From: Patagioenas fasciata
Lineage: Eukaryota > Chordata > Aves > Columbiformes > Columbidae
Length of the DNA stretch: 64,000 nt
NCBI RefSeq assembly: GCF_037038585.1
Contig: NC_092524.1
Coordinates: forward strand, 68,286,552-68,350,551
Direction: 5' to 3'
The notes beneath the pieces were generated by a model that saw only the letters and a list, made by a program, of their open reading frames with translations, did no database searches and was not told where the DNA came from. Positions 1-11,300 of this stretch are shown here, one piece after another; positions within the stretch are counted from its first letter, which is position 1, and every line of letters begins with the position of its first letter. A program made the position numbers and the translations under genes.

Positions 1-928
1 GCTGCTTACAGACAGTCCAGCTGATGTGTATTAAATATCTCTATTTCTTACGTGTTTTCCCATTTCTTTTAATAACTATCCCTTCTTTTGATAATTTCAA
101 AATGCCCAAATGCTCATAGGGTGCCATGGATTGTACATCAAGCAAACATGTGCTAAAATAAAATAAAATATGAGCCCAGTAAGCATCACTAATGGCAATA
201 CTGAAGTCAAACTGGAGAGGTAAAATTGCCTCATTGCTTCATGATCAGAATTTCATGTTACATACAAAATCCTCAGGCACACACGCTCTTCAGTGTGCAA
301 CTGATGATTACCTGCACAGGGAAACAGCCCAAAATGCAAAAAACGAACTTTTGTGTAGCCGGTTAAGAGAAGCAGCACACAAGTAAAGTATGATGAGCCC
401 TTATATTGCCTCCTTTTTCTTCTGTTGCCTTCTACTTGTGCCTCCTTACAGCAACGCACAGTCCTGGGGTGCTACATCATGTAGCAGCAGAAGAGGTCCA
501 GGACCACCTTTCTGCAGCCATCAACTGTCCAGTTTTACGCACAAAGCAGTGCAATTCCAGGTTTGGGGCGGTTTCTGTTTCCAATAAATAGCAAATTTGA
601 AGAAAGGACAGCACAAAAGCATAGCTCCCATAGAAGAGACTTTTGGGCACAAGCAAGAAGAGGAAGTGGGAAGAGATTTCATGTACAGCTGGAGGAAACC
701 AGGCCACTCGCAGGCAAGATCCAGCAGTTAGGATAAGAGCATCAGCTTCTTCCTTTTGTAGCTCAGTCAGATCCTCCTGATCTCTCAGGAAAACTCACTA
801 ACCATACCATCTTTGTGTGTAAATTATTCAGCCAGGAGGGCAGGGAACACGCAACGAGGAACAGAATGGGGTGATCAACAGGATTAGTATTCAACTAGAA
901 CTACCTACACCTTGTTCTGCATTTTCAG
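1..928. other. Unassigned non-coding stretch
   Basis: No recognisable repeat family, RNA gene or coding exon. Open frames here are shorter than 80 codons, overlap one another on both strands and have no family signature. Ordinary AT-leaning avian intergenic or intronic DNA. Confidence 0.6.
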
Positions 929-967
929 AGCCCTGGAACAGATTGCCCAGAAAGGTTGTGGAGTCTC
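929..967 (+). mobile_element. CR1 LINE fragment, upstream piece split by an LTR
   Basis: Reads as the CR1 3' region in sense orientation (the 'ccctggaacag..tgcccag..ggttgtggagtctc' block, with mismatches). It stops at 967, where the LTR begins, and the CR1 text resumes without loss at 1943 ('cttctctgagacattcaaac'). CR1 elements are non-LTR retrotransposons, usually truncated at the 5' end. This copy is truncated at about 929 and keeps no reverse transcriptase sequence. Confidence 0.8.
963..967. repeat. Target-site duplication, left copy (GTCTC)
   Basis: GTCTC directly precedes the TGT start of the LTR and is repeated right after its ACA end at 1938-1942. The CR1 consensus has this motif once, so the second copy was made by integration. 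The match extends to 6 bp (AGTCTC) if the terminal A of the LTR is counted as flank. Confidence 0.75.
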
Positions 968-1021
968 TGTCACGGAGGCACCGCAAGGTTCGTTTAAGGG
1001 ACAACAGGGTCCAAACCAACT

Positions 1022-1027
1022 TTTATT
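1022..1027 (-). promoter_or_regulatory. LTR polyadenylation signal AATAAA
   Basis: TTTATT on the plus strand is AATAAA on the minus strand, about 55 nt before the 3' end of the LTR. This position fits an R/U5 boundary signal and supports the minus orientation of the element. Confidence 0.55.
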
Positions 1028-1262
1028 AAAGCGGTGAGAAACAGGCTTTTAGCACTCCAAAAGTGACTTAAATACAGGTTCAGATATCAGTTGAGGAAAA
1101 TTATTAAGGGGCAGCAACTAATACAACAGGCGGTCCACAGAGTGCATGCACGTGGCTTCACCAAAACAATGCCGGAGCCAGCCCTGAGTCCCGGAGGAGT
1201 CCACACTTGCCAGAGCACGCTGTGGGATTATTTTAAAGAGATACACATACTCGTAGTGAGTA

Positions 1263-1534
1263 CGGAAAGTCTATCCTCACGATTCCGCGAGGGTAAATTT
1301 ATAATACACTCGCAATCCTGCAAGGGTTAATTTACTTACACGTGCAAATGTGCACAGGATACTACACGTGCTTATGTGGAAGCACGGGAGGAAAGTACAC
1401 TCGTGATTGTGTGAGGAAATAATTTAAAATATGCGTGCAAATGTACACGGAAAGTACACGTGCTTGTATTAAACACGGAAAGTTACACGTTCATACGTGC
1501 ACGGAAAGTATAAATACACTCGCAATCCTGCAAG
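1263..1534. repeat. Internal motif array of the LTR (direct repeats, E-boxes)
   Basis: An exact 21-bp block occurs at 1304-1324 and again at 1514-1534. The 8-mer CGGAAAGT occurs four times (1263-1270, 1448-1455, 1476-1483, 1502-1509), with a near copy around 1390-1396. CACGTG E-boxes lie at 1339-1344, 1365-1370 and 1457-1462, with a fourth in the LTR at 1149-1154. Repeated short binding-site-like motifs are typical of U3 enhancers. If the TATA at 1298 is the true promoter, most of this array lies just upstream of it on the minus strand. Binding factors are not shown by the sequence; CACGTG is the core recognised by bHLH-Zip proteins such as USF and MYC/MAX. Confidence 0.6.
1298..1303 (-). promoter_or_regulatory. 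Candidate LTR TATA box
   Basis: TTTATA on the plus strand reads TATAAA on the minus strand, about 270 nt upstream of the AATAAA in transcription direction. It would put a start site near 1270 and give a short R. An alternative is a TATA-less start just downstream of the GC and CCAAT boxes (near 1600), which would give a long R. Confidence 0.35.
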
Positions 1535-1633
1535 CAGTTTCACTCACAGCCGTGGTGGCGAGGCAAGTGGAGTCTCCATCCCGGGGCTCTCGGCTGCACC
1601 ATCTCGCTTGTGCTCCCACAGACCCGCGACAAT

Positions 1634-1668
1634 GGGCGGAGTCTCGACGAGACTCCTGTTTTGATTGG
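1634..1668 (-). promoter_or_regulatory. GC box, 17-bp palindrome and CCAAT box in LTR
   Basis: GGGCGG lies at 1634-1639, followed by a perfect inverted repeat with 8-bp arms GAGTCTCG/CGAGACTC around one central base (1639-1655). ATTGG at 1664-1668 is CCAAT on the minus strand. GC and CCAAT boxes are common in retroviral U3 promoters. The palindrome could be a dimeric factor site, but this is inferred. Confidence 0.5.
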
Positions 1669-1937
1669 CTGATCAGACCTGACTGTGGGCATTCCAGAAG
1701 CTTCTCTGCACCCCCACACCAGCTGTGGGTGCCCTGAAGCCTCCAAACATCCCCACACTGGTCACAGGTGCCCAGCGGCTCCTGGCACCTCGGCTCCCTT
1801 CTCCTAATGGCCCTGGCCAGGGGCTCTGAGGCCAAGCAAAAGGAGGTGTTAACCTCAAACAGAGAGAGAGGGAGATGTGCCTACTCCTTCCATGATAAAG
1901 GAGGCGGGGGAGAGAGGGGGGTTTGCATCCTGCCACA

Positions 1938-1942
1938 GTCTC
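1938..1942. repeat. Target-site duplication, right copy (GTCTC)
   Basis: Second copy of the 5-bp duplication flanking the solo LTR, directly after its ACA end. CR1 sequence continues from here. Confidence 0.75.
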
Positions 1943-2084
1943 CTTCTCTGAGACATTCAAACCCGCCTGGACACGACCCTGTGTGATCTGCTCTGGTGAC
2001 CCTGCGTTCTCAAGTGGGTTGGACTGGATGATCTCCAGAGGTCACTTCAACCCCAACCACTTTGTGATTTTGTGTTTCTGTGAT
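1938..2084 (+). mobile_element. CR1 LINE fragment, downstream piece with 3' end
   Basis: Continuation of the CR1 split by the LTR. It contains the 'gacattcaaacccgcctgga' block, the 'gttggactggatgatctcca' block and a degenerate 3' terminus (tttgtgatt...tctgtgatc). The 'gatctgctctggtgaccctg' variant places it in the same subfamily as the minus-strand copy at 59081-59295. No coding capacity. Confidence 0.85.
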
Positions 2085-4198
2085 CTGGTTCTCCCCATCC
2101 TCTCAAGGATGCCTCTCCTTTGGTCACTCTCTGCCAGGGTCCGTCAAACTCACCTTTCCAGCAGAAAAATTCTAAGATGGAGAAAAGGCAGAATTTTGGC
2201 CTGGGCAGAGCAACCCTAACTGTGTCCACCATGGACAAGGCTGTCAAACCTGTGTTTTTCGTGGCCACAAAGCCATGAATGAATCTGTCCATTCCTGCTT
2301 TAGAGACGACATGTCCAGCTATGAACCAGCAAGGCTGGAGGGTTCACTGCAGATGTAAAACCAAAGATGAAACATCTGGAAGTAGATATAAGACATCCTT
2401 GGTCCATGAGATCCAAGCTGGGAAAGCATCTCCAGAAGAAATTAAATAAATGTAGGGTCCAGCCATGTAATCACGTAGTAAAACATTTCATGCACTTGGA
2501 AGAACCTATAGAGAGCAACCCCAGGCAACATCTTGCATTGCTGCAAGAGAAATATATTTTCACAAATCCTTCCAGCTACTCCTCTTTGCTCATCTCAGCC
2601 TTAGCAACACTGACCAGAGGTTCAAAACACAAAGGATCAGGTAAGTTATATTCCTATGTAAATTATTACATCATCCGAGCAGTATTTCAGGGTGTAGAAT
2701 ACACCTACTGTTCTCAAACTGACCAAAAAGCTCTCACTTTTTCCTCTTGTCTAATTTCAAACAGGTGTATGGAAACTTTCGTTTTCCAGCCCAGATAAGA
2801 GAGCTGGCAGGAACAAACATTAAAATGTTCAGAACATCTTAAAGAGCAGAGTTAGAGCTTTTTATTGTTGTTTCATAACTTTGCTTTAATCAACTTTTTA
2901 TCCATTGGCTGCCTTGCAAGTTCCAACCAATATAATTAGCACTATCTAAATTAGTTATCACTCAAAATTGCTTCCTTCTTGAAAAAAAAAATGTTTTATT
3001 TTAAAATTATAGGTGTTGCCATAGGCTATGCCAGAACTGTATGCATGGGCACATTTTAAGTAGATAATACTTTTAATCCTAATTAAAAAAAAATATTCCT
3101 CCCCTCCATAAAATGTTAAGATTTGTGAATGACCTTATTTTCATTTTGATAGGCACATGGTAACAATCAACTGATTTTCATTCATATACGTACTCTGTAC
3201 CTTCCGTTGAAACCTTATATTGTTCAGCTAAGTTTATATATAAACTGAACACACATTTTCATTGTTAGGTTTATTCTCCTTTCACTGCACACTTGATAGA
3301 GAGCAGACAAGCTAACGTGTCCAAAGGGTGCTGATTTCACAACCTATTATTTACACACTGCCATCAGTAAGCAAGGCTGCGGGTGCCAAACACTATCAAT
3401 TCCTATTGATTTCAATGCAAAGTGCAAGTACATCAGTACATCTGATAAAACATGTGGCAGCTCGCAGCAGTGTGAGCTGAGAATGAAGATGCTAAGATAC
3501 CAAGTCTCCCAGATGTTGCTTTAGACCCAGGATTTACCCAGGGTGGCTATTGGTCCTGGGTAACCCAGCTGAGCCACTTCAAAGGGACAAAACTGAGTAG
3601 TCAAAAGGAGTCCTCAAGATGGTTGTTAGTTGGCTTTGAAAATGTTGGCCCTGATGGAAATTTTTAGGCACTCAAGTTTGGAAATACTGCCTCCAGATTT
3701 CACACATTCTCGCATTGCTCAAGCCATTGGGAGGCACACAGGCCCAACACTACAGCAAAAGAGCTGCTTATGGATATGCTCTGAGCATCTTACAGGAACA
3801 GGCTTTAGTTGTTGATCTCCTGTTGTCTTAAATCGGTGTGAAAGGGGACAGCTACTCCTTTGGAGGCCCAGCTCCAAATCTGAGTATAGCTGACAGACAC
3901 GAGCCACTTGCTGTGTTCTTGGACCCCAAAGGGAGGAGATGTTCAAGGAACAGTTTACAGGCAGAGGATGACAAAAGCTCTTTAGAGATCCCATTTCTCT
4001 GCGGAAGGATCTCCTGGTGACTGAGGGATGTTTGTCTTGGCATTCCTTGTTGGTTGCTGTTCTTGTTGAGAAGAATTTGAGTACACCCAGCCACTTGCAC
4101 AGAACCTGTTATTTATCCCTTGCTTAGGGAAAGAAACACGAGAGGGGGATGCTGGAGAAAGGCCTGAACTCTGAGTACAGACTCTTTCAAACACAGAA
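2085..4198. other. Unassigned non-coding stretch
   Basis: No repeat family recognised. A 143-codon open frame at 2367-2798 (plus) has no motif, signal peptide or composition suggesting a protein. The 2860-3260 part is AT-rich with A and T runs. Confidence 0.55.
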
Positions 4199-4638
4199 GA
4201 ATCACAGAATCCCAGAATGTGAGGGGTTGGAAGGGCCCTGGAAAGCTCATCCAGTGCAATCCCCCCATGGAGCAGGAACACCCAGCTGAGGTTCCACAGG
4301 AAGGTGTCCAGGCGGGTTTGAATGGCTGCACAGAAGGAGACTCCACAACCTCCCTGGGCAGCCTGGGCCAGGCTCTGACACCCTCACTGGGAAAAAGTTT
4401 CTTCTCATATTTAAGTGAAACCTCTTGTGTTCCAGTTTGAACCCATTACCCCTTGTACTACCATAGGTTGTCACCGAGAAGAGCCTGGCTCCATCCTCCT
4501 GACACTCACCCTTTCCATATTGATCCCCATGAATGAGTCCCCCCTCAGTCTCCTCTTCTCCGAGCTCCAGAGCCCCAGCTCCCTCAGCCTTTCCTCACAC
4601 GGGAGATGTTCCACTCCCTTCAGCATCTTCGTTGCCCT
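4199..4638 (-). mobile_element. CR1 LINE fragment, young uniform subfamily
   Basis: Antisense CR1 3' region. It begins with the terminal repeats (aatcacagaatcccagaatg) and the block 'aaagctcatccagtgcaatc', and runs to 'cccttcagcatcttcgttgc', where it is 5'-truncated. It is nearly identical to the copies at 12109, 20881, 36433, 45724, 55738 and 57032. The flank after 4645 has a 12-bp AGGATGAAGCAC/T duplication. Confidence 0.9.
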
Positions 4639-7600
4639 AAGAAGAGCAGGATGAAGCACAGGATGAAGCATGTTGGAGGAGACCTGAGCAAGACACACTG
4701 TGAACACGTTGCTGGAAGGTGAGCTGCAGTGCCTCACCTGGAAAAGCACTAAACTTAACAAAGCACCACTTTAATTCTTACATCCCAGTGTCCTTTAATG
4801 CTAGGTTGCAGCACAGGGTACCCAAATCACCTTTATAATTCACCCAATTCCTGCAGTAACTCACTGCAATAACAACACCCATCACGAACTGTCCCTTCCA
4901 TTTATTCATCCCCCAGTCTTCCTCCCTCTCTTCCAGGAGTAAGAGGGGGTGGGAGATGCAACAGGAATTAAAATGACCTTATAATTTAAACATAGTATTT
5001 GAAATTTGGTAAAGAGAAAGCTGAATAATTTCCCACAGCCTGAGGTCAGTGCTATATTTCATCCTGACTTGTTCTGCTATTTACAAAAAACTGTGTAATT
5101 ATTAGAGCAAATGCCATGTCACCGCCTGCACCTGCTATGGGAAAGACAGAGAACAAGTTTCTGAAAGTAATAATTGAATAAACCCATCCATCAATCAGCT
5201 CCATGGAGTTTTGTAGCTTCTGTGTGCTTTAAAAGGAGAAAAACAATGCATTTGTACAACGAGCTTTCTTTCCACATTTTTAATGGCAATAATTGCATGT
5301 AAACTAGCTTTTGTAAGAACTACGAAGCAGATGGATGTGGTCTGAAAAAAAACCCAGGCAAATACACCCACTGGAAAATCAAAAAGATAAAAATGCGAAG
5401 TCACTGCGTGTGTAGTCATCTGTATGCTATGAAATGGTTGTTTTTAGCCTCAGCATCTGAATATTCCCAATGGAAATGTTATTATAAAAAACAACAGGTT
5501 GTTTCAGCAGAACTGATCAAAAGGTGTGATTGCAGCTTCAGGCACGGTCCCATGATGTGAGTGACAATCCCAAGTGAATGAATTCTTTTTACCCAGCAGC
5601 TCACTCTCGAATGGAAGAGCCATCCGGGAAGAGATGAAGATGCTTGAAATCCTGGAAAGCAACGAGGGGGTAAGGATGGGAGGAGAGTATTGACTGCAGG
5701 GAAACATCTTCTCTCTACCCTTCATTTCTCCTTTGAGCTACGACACTAATGCTGCTGCCAGGGCTGCCAAGCATGGCGTCCCTCCCAGGCTGCATTCAAA
5801 GAGATGATTCAGGCTCTCTAAGGCTGTAGCAGTTTTCCGATGCTAAGATCCATCCTAGACCAAGCCAAGGGAAGAGATGAGTGCTGGACCTTCACGTAGA
5901 TGAGACAAAGGCTTAAGGCTTGGGTTCAGACACACGCCGCATCCATCTATGTGCATCTTTCAACATCACTTCATTATGTACTTTCCTCTCTACCAAAATG
6001 ACACCTGTGTACACACATTTCCTTTATATTATGCTTTAACATACAACCAGAATGAGCAACGGGATGGGATGTTTATCCTGTATCACCACTGTAGAGGGCC
6101 ATAGGTCATTGCTTTTTCTCTGTAGATGGGCGAATTTACCGTACTGAGCCATTCCACATGACAATTATGGAAAGCTACATGCAAGGTAGGATTGTGAGGA
6201 TTAAAGGGGTGGAAGCCTCTACTTTCTATTAAGCATTTGCTGACAAAGAATCTGTTGGCAATTAATAGATTAATAGATGTTTTTGTAGATGGCTCATTAA
6301 TTCGCACTGAGTTGAATAAGGCGATGATCTCAATCCACAAGCCCACAGAGCACTCTGCTCTGCAGGATTTACAGCTGTGGTTTGCAACTCTTTGTATTTG
6401 TTCCCAAGTTTTGATGCTTAAAATTTTACTACAGTGTTCCAGCCCCTGTCTGGTATATTTAAACCAGTTGCCAATGTTGTTCATTACCTCCAGAGACTTC
6501 TCAGAAGCAGTTCTTGGATGATTTTTGAAAGACCAAACAAAATAAGGAAATCTTGACTTCAAAATGCTAATTTTTATTGCCAATTAAGACTTTACAAAGT
6601 ACTGAATTTACAGTTCTTGAAACACAATGCAGTTAAGATGCGTGTCTGAAAAGACACTACCTCCTAAATGGGAAGGCAACAGAAATAGTACAAGAAAATC
6701 CCAAGATGACTCCTACAGGCAAACAGACCTCAGGAAATACCCTTCATAATCACCTTTTCAGACAGTGAGGAAGTAACTTCCATGAAGGATTTACTTCCTT
6801 TCCTTTTCAGTACCCTAGATATTTGGAAACTCTTCCTGAGATTTGCAGTGGTTCCTACTTAAAGAGTAATTTATCGACATTCCTGAGAGAGAAGGCTTTA
6901 ATTCACAAAATATTATTCATCAAAACGCTACAAAAATGGCAGTTTTATTCTGATCTTAATCTATAAAGCTTTTTGTCTATCTTTAAAGCTATGGTTATCT
7001 TGAAGTGCTTAGTCTCATATTCATTGCTTTTATAATTGGACAACATAGAACAATGGGAGATTTACTAGTTTATTAAGAACCAAAATGAATGTAATCCAAT
7101 ATCACCCTTTGTTGAAAGCCACCTACAAAAGAATTGCATGAGGATGTGAAATGAATAATCTTTCCTGGTTTTCTCCTCTTGAAATCACTACAGTGCCTTT
7201 CCAGAGCATAATAAATGGCAATATGTTATGGAAAATTACTACAAGTCCTACCAGGTAAACAAGTTCAGTAGATTTTTGGGAACTGGTGCAGCTTATTTCT
7301 GACAAATGTTTTCAGAGAGGAGTCCTTTCTTTTTTAAATGATCATGATATTCCAGGCTTAAGAAAAGACAGACTTAAAATCAACAACCTGGTTCTTGTTC
7401 TGCAAACAACAATATGGTCATTCAACCAAAACTCACTTGTCTTTTTCTCATCAAGATGGACTTGCACATGGAACACCAAATAAAATTATAAACTAAAAAT
7501 TTTATCAGAAAAGGTAGGGCAATTCAGAACCAGGAAGAAAAGTGGAAATAATTAACTCAGCAAGATCTAAATCATCCTCTGCACTAGAAAATGGCACTAT

Positions 7601-8160
7601 GTTTTACAAACAGAGAAACTGAGGCACGGGAAGACTTTACTTTCTCCTTGTAGACTGCACCTTGAGACCAGATGAGTGCAAACTATTAAGAACCACCATT
7701 GCCTGATGCAAGGAGAGGTCTGTTCTCTGAACCAAGCGGACACCAGGGATGCAGACTGATCTTTGGGTTTGATTTTGACACGTGTTGTTTCTTCAGTTGT
7801 AATTCTGTCCCAATGACAAAGTGATCTACACACCAAAGAGGAGCCAGGCGATCAGTGCCTGATCACACACAGGTCCCGTCCTACGTGTGGGTGTTGTTCT
7901 CCCTGAGAAGTCAACGGTAAAACAGTACTTGACTTCATTGAGTCCCTCTTTGGACCACTCAGCCATTTTTACGTTACAAGAAATGCTCATCTTCAATAAT
8001 CTGCCTTTTTCTACTCAGAAGATGCACAAGAACAACAGAGCCATCCATGCCCATTTGCTGTGTTTTGTGTTCCACGAAGTGCTCACCATCTCCCTGCCAC
8101 TTCAACCAACTCTAACTTTGCTCAGTAGCTTCTGGGCTTTGGTGTAATGCAATTAAAAAA
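4639..8160. other. Unassigned stretch with one faint SINE relic
   Basis: Mostly unique AT-rich DNA. The minus-strand frame 6083-6583 (166 codons) has no domain I recognise, and its length is compatible with chance. A MIR-like relic at 7590-7690 is listed separately. Confidence 0.5.
7590..7690 (-). mobile_element. Possible MIR-like SINE relic
   Basis: The text 'gttttacaaacagagaaact' followed by 'gaggcacgggaagac' resembles the antisense core of MIR-type SINEs, whose sense form has 'cctcagtttcc.catctgtaaa'. The following 50 bases match only loosely. No box B is visible, so the tRNA-derived head is missing or diverged beyond recognition. Confidence 0.4.
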
Positions 8161-8357
8161 ACACAGAATCATTGAATTATTTTGGTTGAAAAATACCCTC
8201 AGGATCATCAAGTCCAACTGTTAACCTAATTCTGTCACTAAACCATGCCCTTGAGAACCTCATCTACACATCTTTTAAACACCTCCAGGGATGGTGACTC
8301 AACTACTTCCCTGGACAGCCTGTTCCATTGAGCTACTTAGAGAGAACCTTTAAAGAG
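8161..8357 (-). mobile_element. CR1 LINE fragment, older subfamily
   Basis: Antisense CR1 3' end. It contains 'acagaatcattgaattattt', then 'aggatcatcaagtccaactg', 'aaccatgcccttgag', 'cacctccagggatggtgact' and 'cagcctgttcca', all blocks of a CR1 subfamily different from the copy at 4199. It is more diverged and 5'-truncated near 8345-8357. Confidence 0.85.
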
Positions 8358-11300
8358 ACATTGAGAACTTCAGGAAGGAAACCCGAAAACAAAGGTGTTG
8401 TAAGTTAGTTCTTTAATTCTACTTCATTTAATGTGGTGTTTGTGATAGTCCTTATTCCTACCTCACTTATCTCCACCATGAGCTTGTGGTCTTCCCATCT
8501 TCTGGGTGAACAAACCCAGATGCCGGTGTCCACAAGATGGGAGAAATCCCTTCTTCTGCAAGACAGAGTTCAGCTCCCCACCTTCAGGAGGGCTCTGGGT
8601 TAATTCATCCCTGGAGAGCTGGGAAGAAAATGGGAAAGGCTCAACGTGAGTCTACCATGGCTCAGCTTCTCCCTCCCCATTGCTGGTACTGGAAATAAGC
8701 ACCAGCCGCCACCAGGCTGATGCATTTAAATCGTTTCCATGCTGAAAGTCAGAGGGAACATGCTGGGTTGGTGCCAAAGGCCCCATGAACCTCAACGGTC
8801 ACTGACAAACTGATCCTATGGGATCTCTGTCCATTTACACCTGGCAGAGAATCTGTCTGGTTCTCAGAAATGCCTCAAAGGCGGGCTATCACTTCAAGCT
8901 CCCTCAGGCGGATCATACCTAAGATCATTTATCAAGTTAAACTTTACTCATTGGCTTATAGAATAGCTAAATATTATTGTCGATTTCCCCGCTTTGTTGC
9001 AGCTAATGGCAGGGCAGGATGTCAATTGTTTCTTTCCTCAGGACTTGTATGCTCTTCTGCTTTTCCCCACAGATGCTTTCTTATAAAGAGTAAAAAATGT
9101 AATGAATAAATTGAAAAAAAAAATCCTTGTAGACCCAAAAGAAAGAATGCATCTATTATAAAATAAAATCTCTTTTAGTAGCTATTAGAATACACTAAAA
9201 ATATTCACAGGACTCTCCCCTCCAGTTATGTTGCAAAAGCCATGCAAATAATAATTGTGGCTAAGTGCACTACAGTGACAGTCAATATTGTACTTCCCAA
9301 GCTAGTACTCATTATTCTTTATGGAACTCATGCATTTTGTGAAAGATCAAAAGATTTACATATCATATGGAGTGCTTTAGGGAGTGACTTGCTGTGCACT
9401 TTAATGCGCAATGTTCCACAGCCATTTAAATACAGATTTCATTTCTCTCTTCTGTGTGATATTAAATTTGAAAAAAAGAGGGAGAGAGAGACGAAATCGA
9501 TTTGGGTACCTTTGTTCACATGGTGAAATAGAATTTTAATTTGGTTCTGATATAGAAGTTTAATATTTTTATGGGATGTTATTGAATAATCTGCTAGGCT
9601 CAGCACTGGCCTTTGCTCAGGAAAGAGATGAAAGAAATCTTTATTTTTATATATATTTTTTATGAGACTGCAGGCGTAATCATCTGCTCTTCCAAGCCTA
9701 GCAGAAGAGGACAGACTCTGACACACCACCTGGTCTTCCTCCACCACCAGTTTCTCTGCAGCCTCTCCCAGTTAGTCTGGTCTGTGCTGATGAATGGGGG
9801 ATAATGGCAAATGAAGAAGGACCTACAATCTCAGTGCAAGAAAGAAGGAAAATGCCGTGATTTCTGTGCTGCCCCAGGCTGCGGGAGGCAAGGCAGCATC
9901 ATTCCGCATGCAGGTTCCTCTGTGCAACACAGAGACAAAAGCAGTTCTTTTACCTTTGCCAGGATGTTGTGAGGATAAAGAAATCTATTAATGACAGCTG
10001 AATAGGCAGTTACTATGGTAATATGGCCACATGGCTGTGTGGAGAGGCTTTATGGCCATATTTGCCATGCCTACAACCTACATTTTGGGGATCCTGATAT
10101 CTGCCCATTAGCATGTGCCTGGTTGTGAAAGGATCAGCTGCTTGGACCAGTCTCAGCCCCTCCATCTACTTTCCTCTGTGGTTGTGCCATGGGGCCAAAG
10201 ATAGGGTACAAGGCCTGGGCACACAGGAGGTTTCAGGCAAGGGGACACTTCCTTGGATGTTTCCCATCTGAAGGTGAGATGGGATCTACAGGCAGCCTGA
10301 GCTACACTGCTGGGATTACACCCAGGATAGGACCACTCCTAAAAGTAGGTTTTTTAGATTAAAGCAATTTTTGGATGGTGCCTAAGGGAAACACTAAGAG
10401 GACAACAGCCTGTGTCATTCCAGGTCTGCTCATCAGCAGTGTGAGAAGCTGGGCACCACCCAACAAGAGCATCTACACTAGCAAGGTCAAGAAAATATAA
10501 CCCTGTTCCTCCTCTGAAGGAAAGGAAAGAAAAGATTCTGAACAAGTAATCAGCCCTTTATTTCTATGGAAGAAAGAAAGAGCTTCATGAATAGGAAATC
10601 TACACAATTTGTTTGCTTCTGGTACATTCTGCATTATTTTCTGAATGAAGCAAATGGAAAACCTCTTTAATGAAGCATAACTATGTTGTGATTAAGGCTT
10701 ATTCTGACTAAATATTGACTCGGATAACATTTTCTCAGGAATAACAGACCATAACCCGTGAATCTGGCATCAAAGTCAGGAAGATTAGTAGGAAAGATGA
10801 ATTTTCTGGTTGTCTGAAGGGAAGTTTGACATGGTCAAAGCAACAGTCAGAGACTTTTCTAATTATTTAGGCAATCCAGCCAGAGTATTTTCAAGAGGAT
10901 GTTCTTGTTCCACTGGACATTTGAAAGCTCAGGGAAAAGTAACTGTCCCTCCATTGCTGGATAACACACAGACAGGAATTTCTGCAAAACAACCCCATTG
11001 TTTTGGAGCAAAGATTAACCAAGAAGTCTGGTGAGCACTATTGAGGCACAACCGATGGCTCTTTGACCTGCACTTGCAGGTAAAAGCAGAATAAGTCAGG
11101 CACAGGGATACTAATCCCGGCCTAAAAAATCCACAAGAGGAACAAGTCGACTGGTGCTTTGGAAAAGAAAAGGGTAATTAGAGCAAAGGGTGTTTGGAAA
11201 GCTAGCTCAAAAGGGAAAAAATATTGTCCTGGACATACTTGGTCTTGTGCCAGTTTGTATAGTGTGGTATTTTCTCTCTCTCATTCAAAAAGCACAGATC

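Larger units (their letters stand above)
968..1937 (-). mobile_element. Solo LTR of an endogenous retrovirus
   Basis: A 970-bp block with TGT...ACA ends and a 5-bp direct repeat GTCTC on both sides, sitting inside an otherwise continuous CR1. Removing it and one GTCTC restores the CR1 text. Orientation is set to minus because AATAAA lies on the minus strand at 1022-1027, about 55 nt from the 968 end, as expected near the 3' end of an LTR. A minus-strand TATAAA lies at 1298-1303, and CCAAT and GC boxes lie at 1634-1668. No gag, pol or env sequence and no second LTR adjoin it, so it is a solo LTR, the usual product of LTR-LTR recombination. The interior is more CpG-rich than its surroundings. 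A 5-bp duplication fits several ERV classes, so I do not assign a family. Confidence 0.75.

Noticed and set aside
4113..4346. Recurrent open frames with shared protein text (also at 20755, 36725, 45758, 56042, 56935, 57078)
   Set aside because: They are translations of the same CR1 3' region in either orientation. The similarity is at DNA level from the repeat; it is not a protein family.
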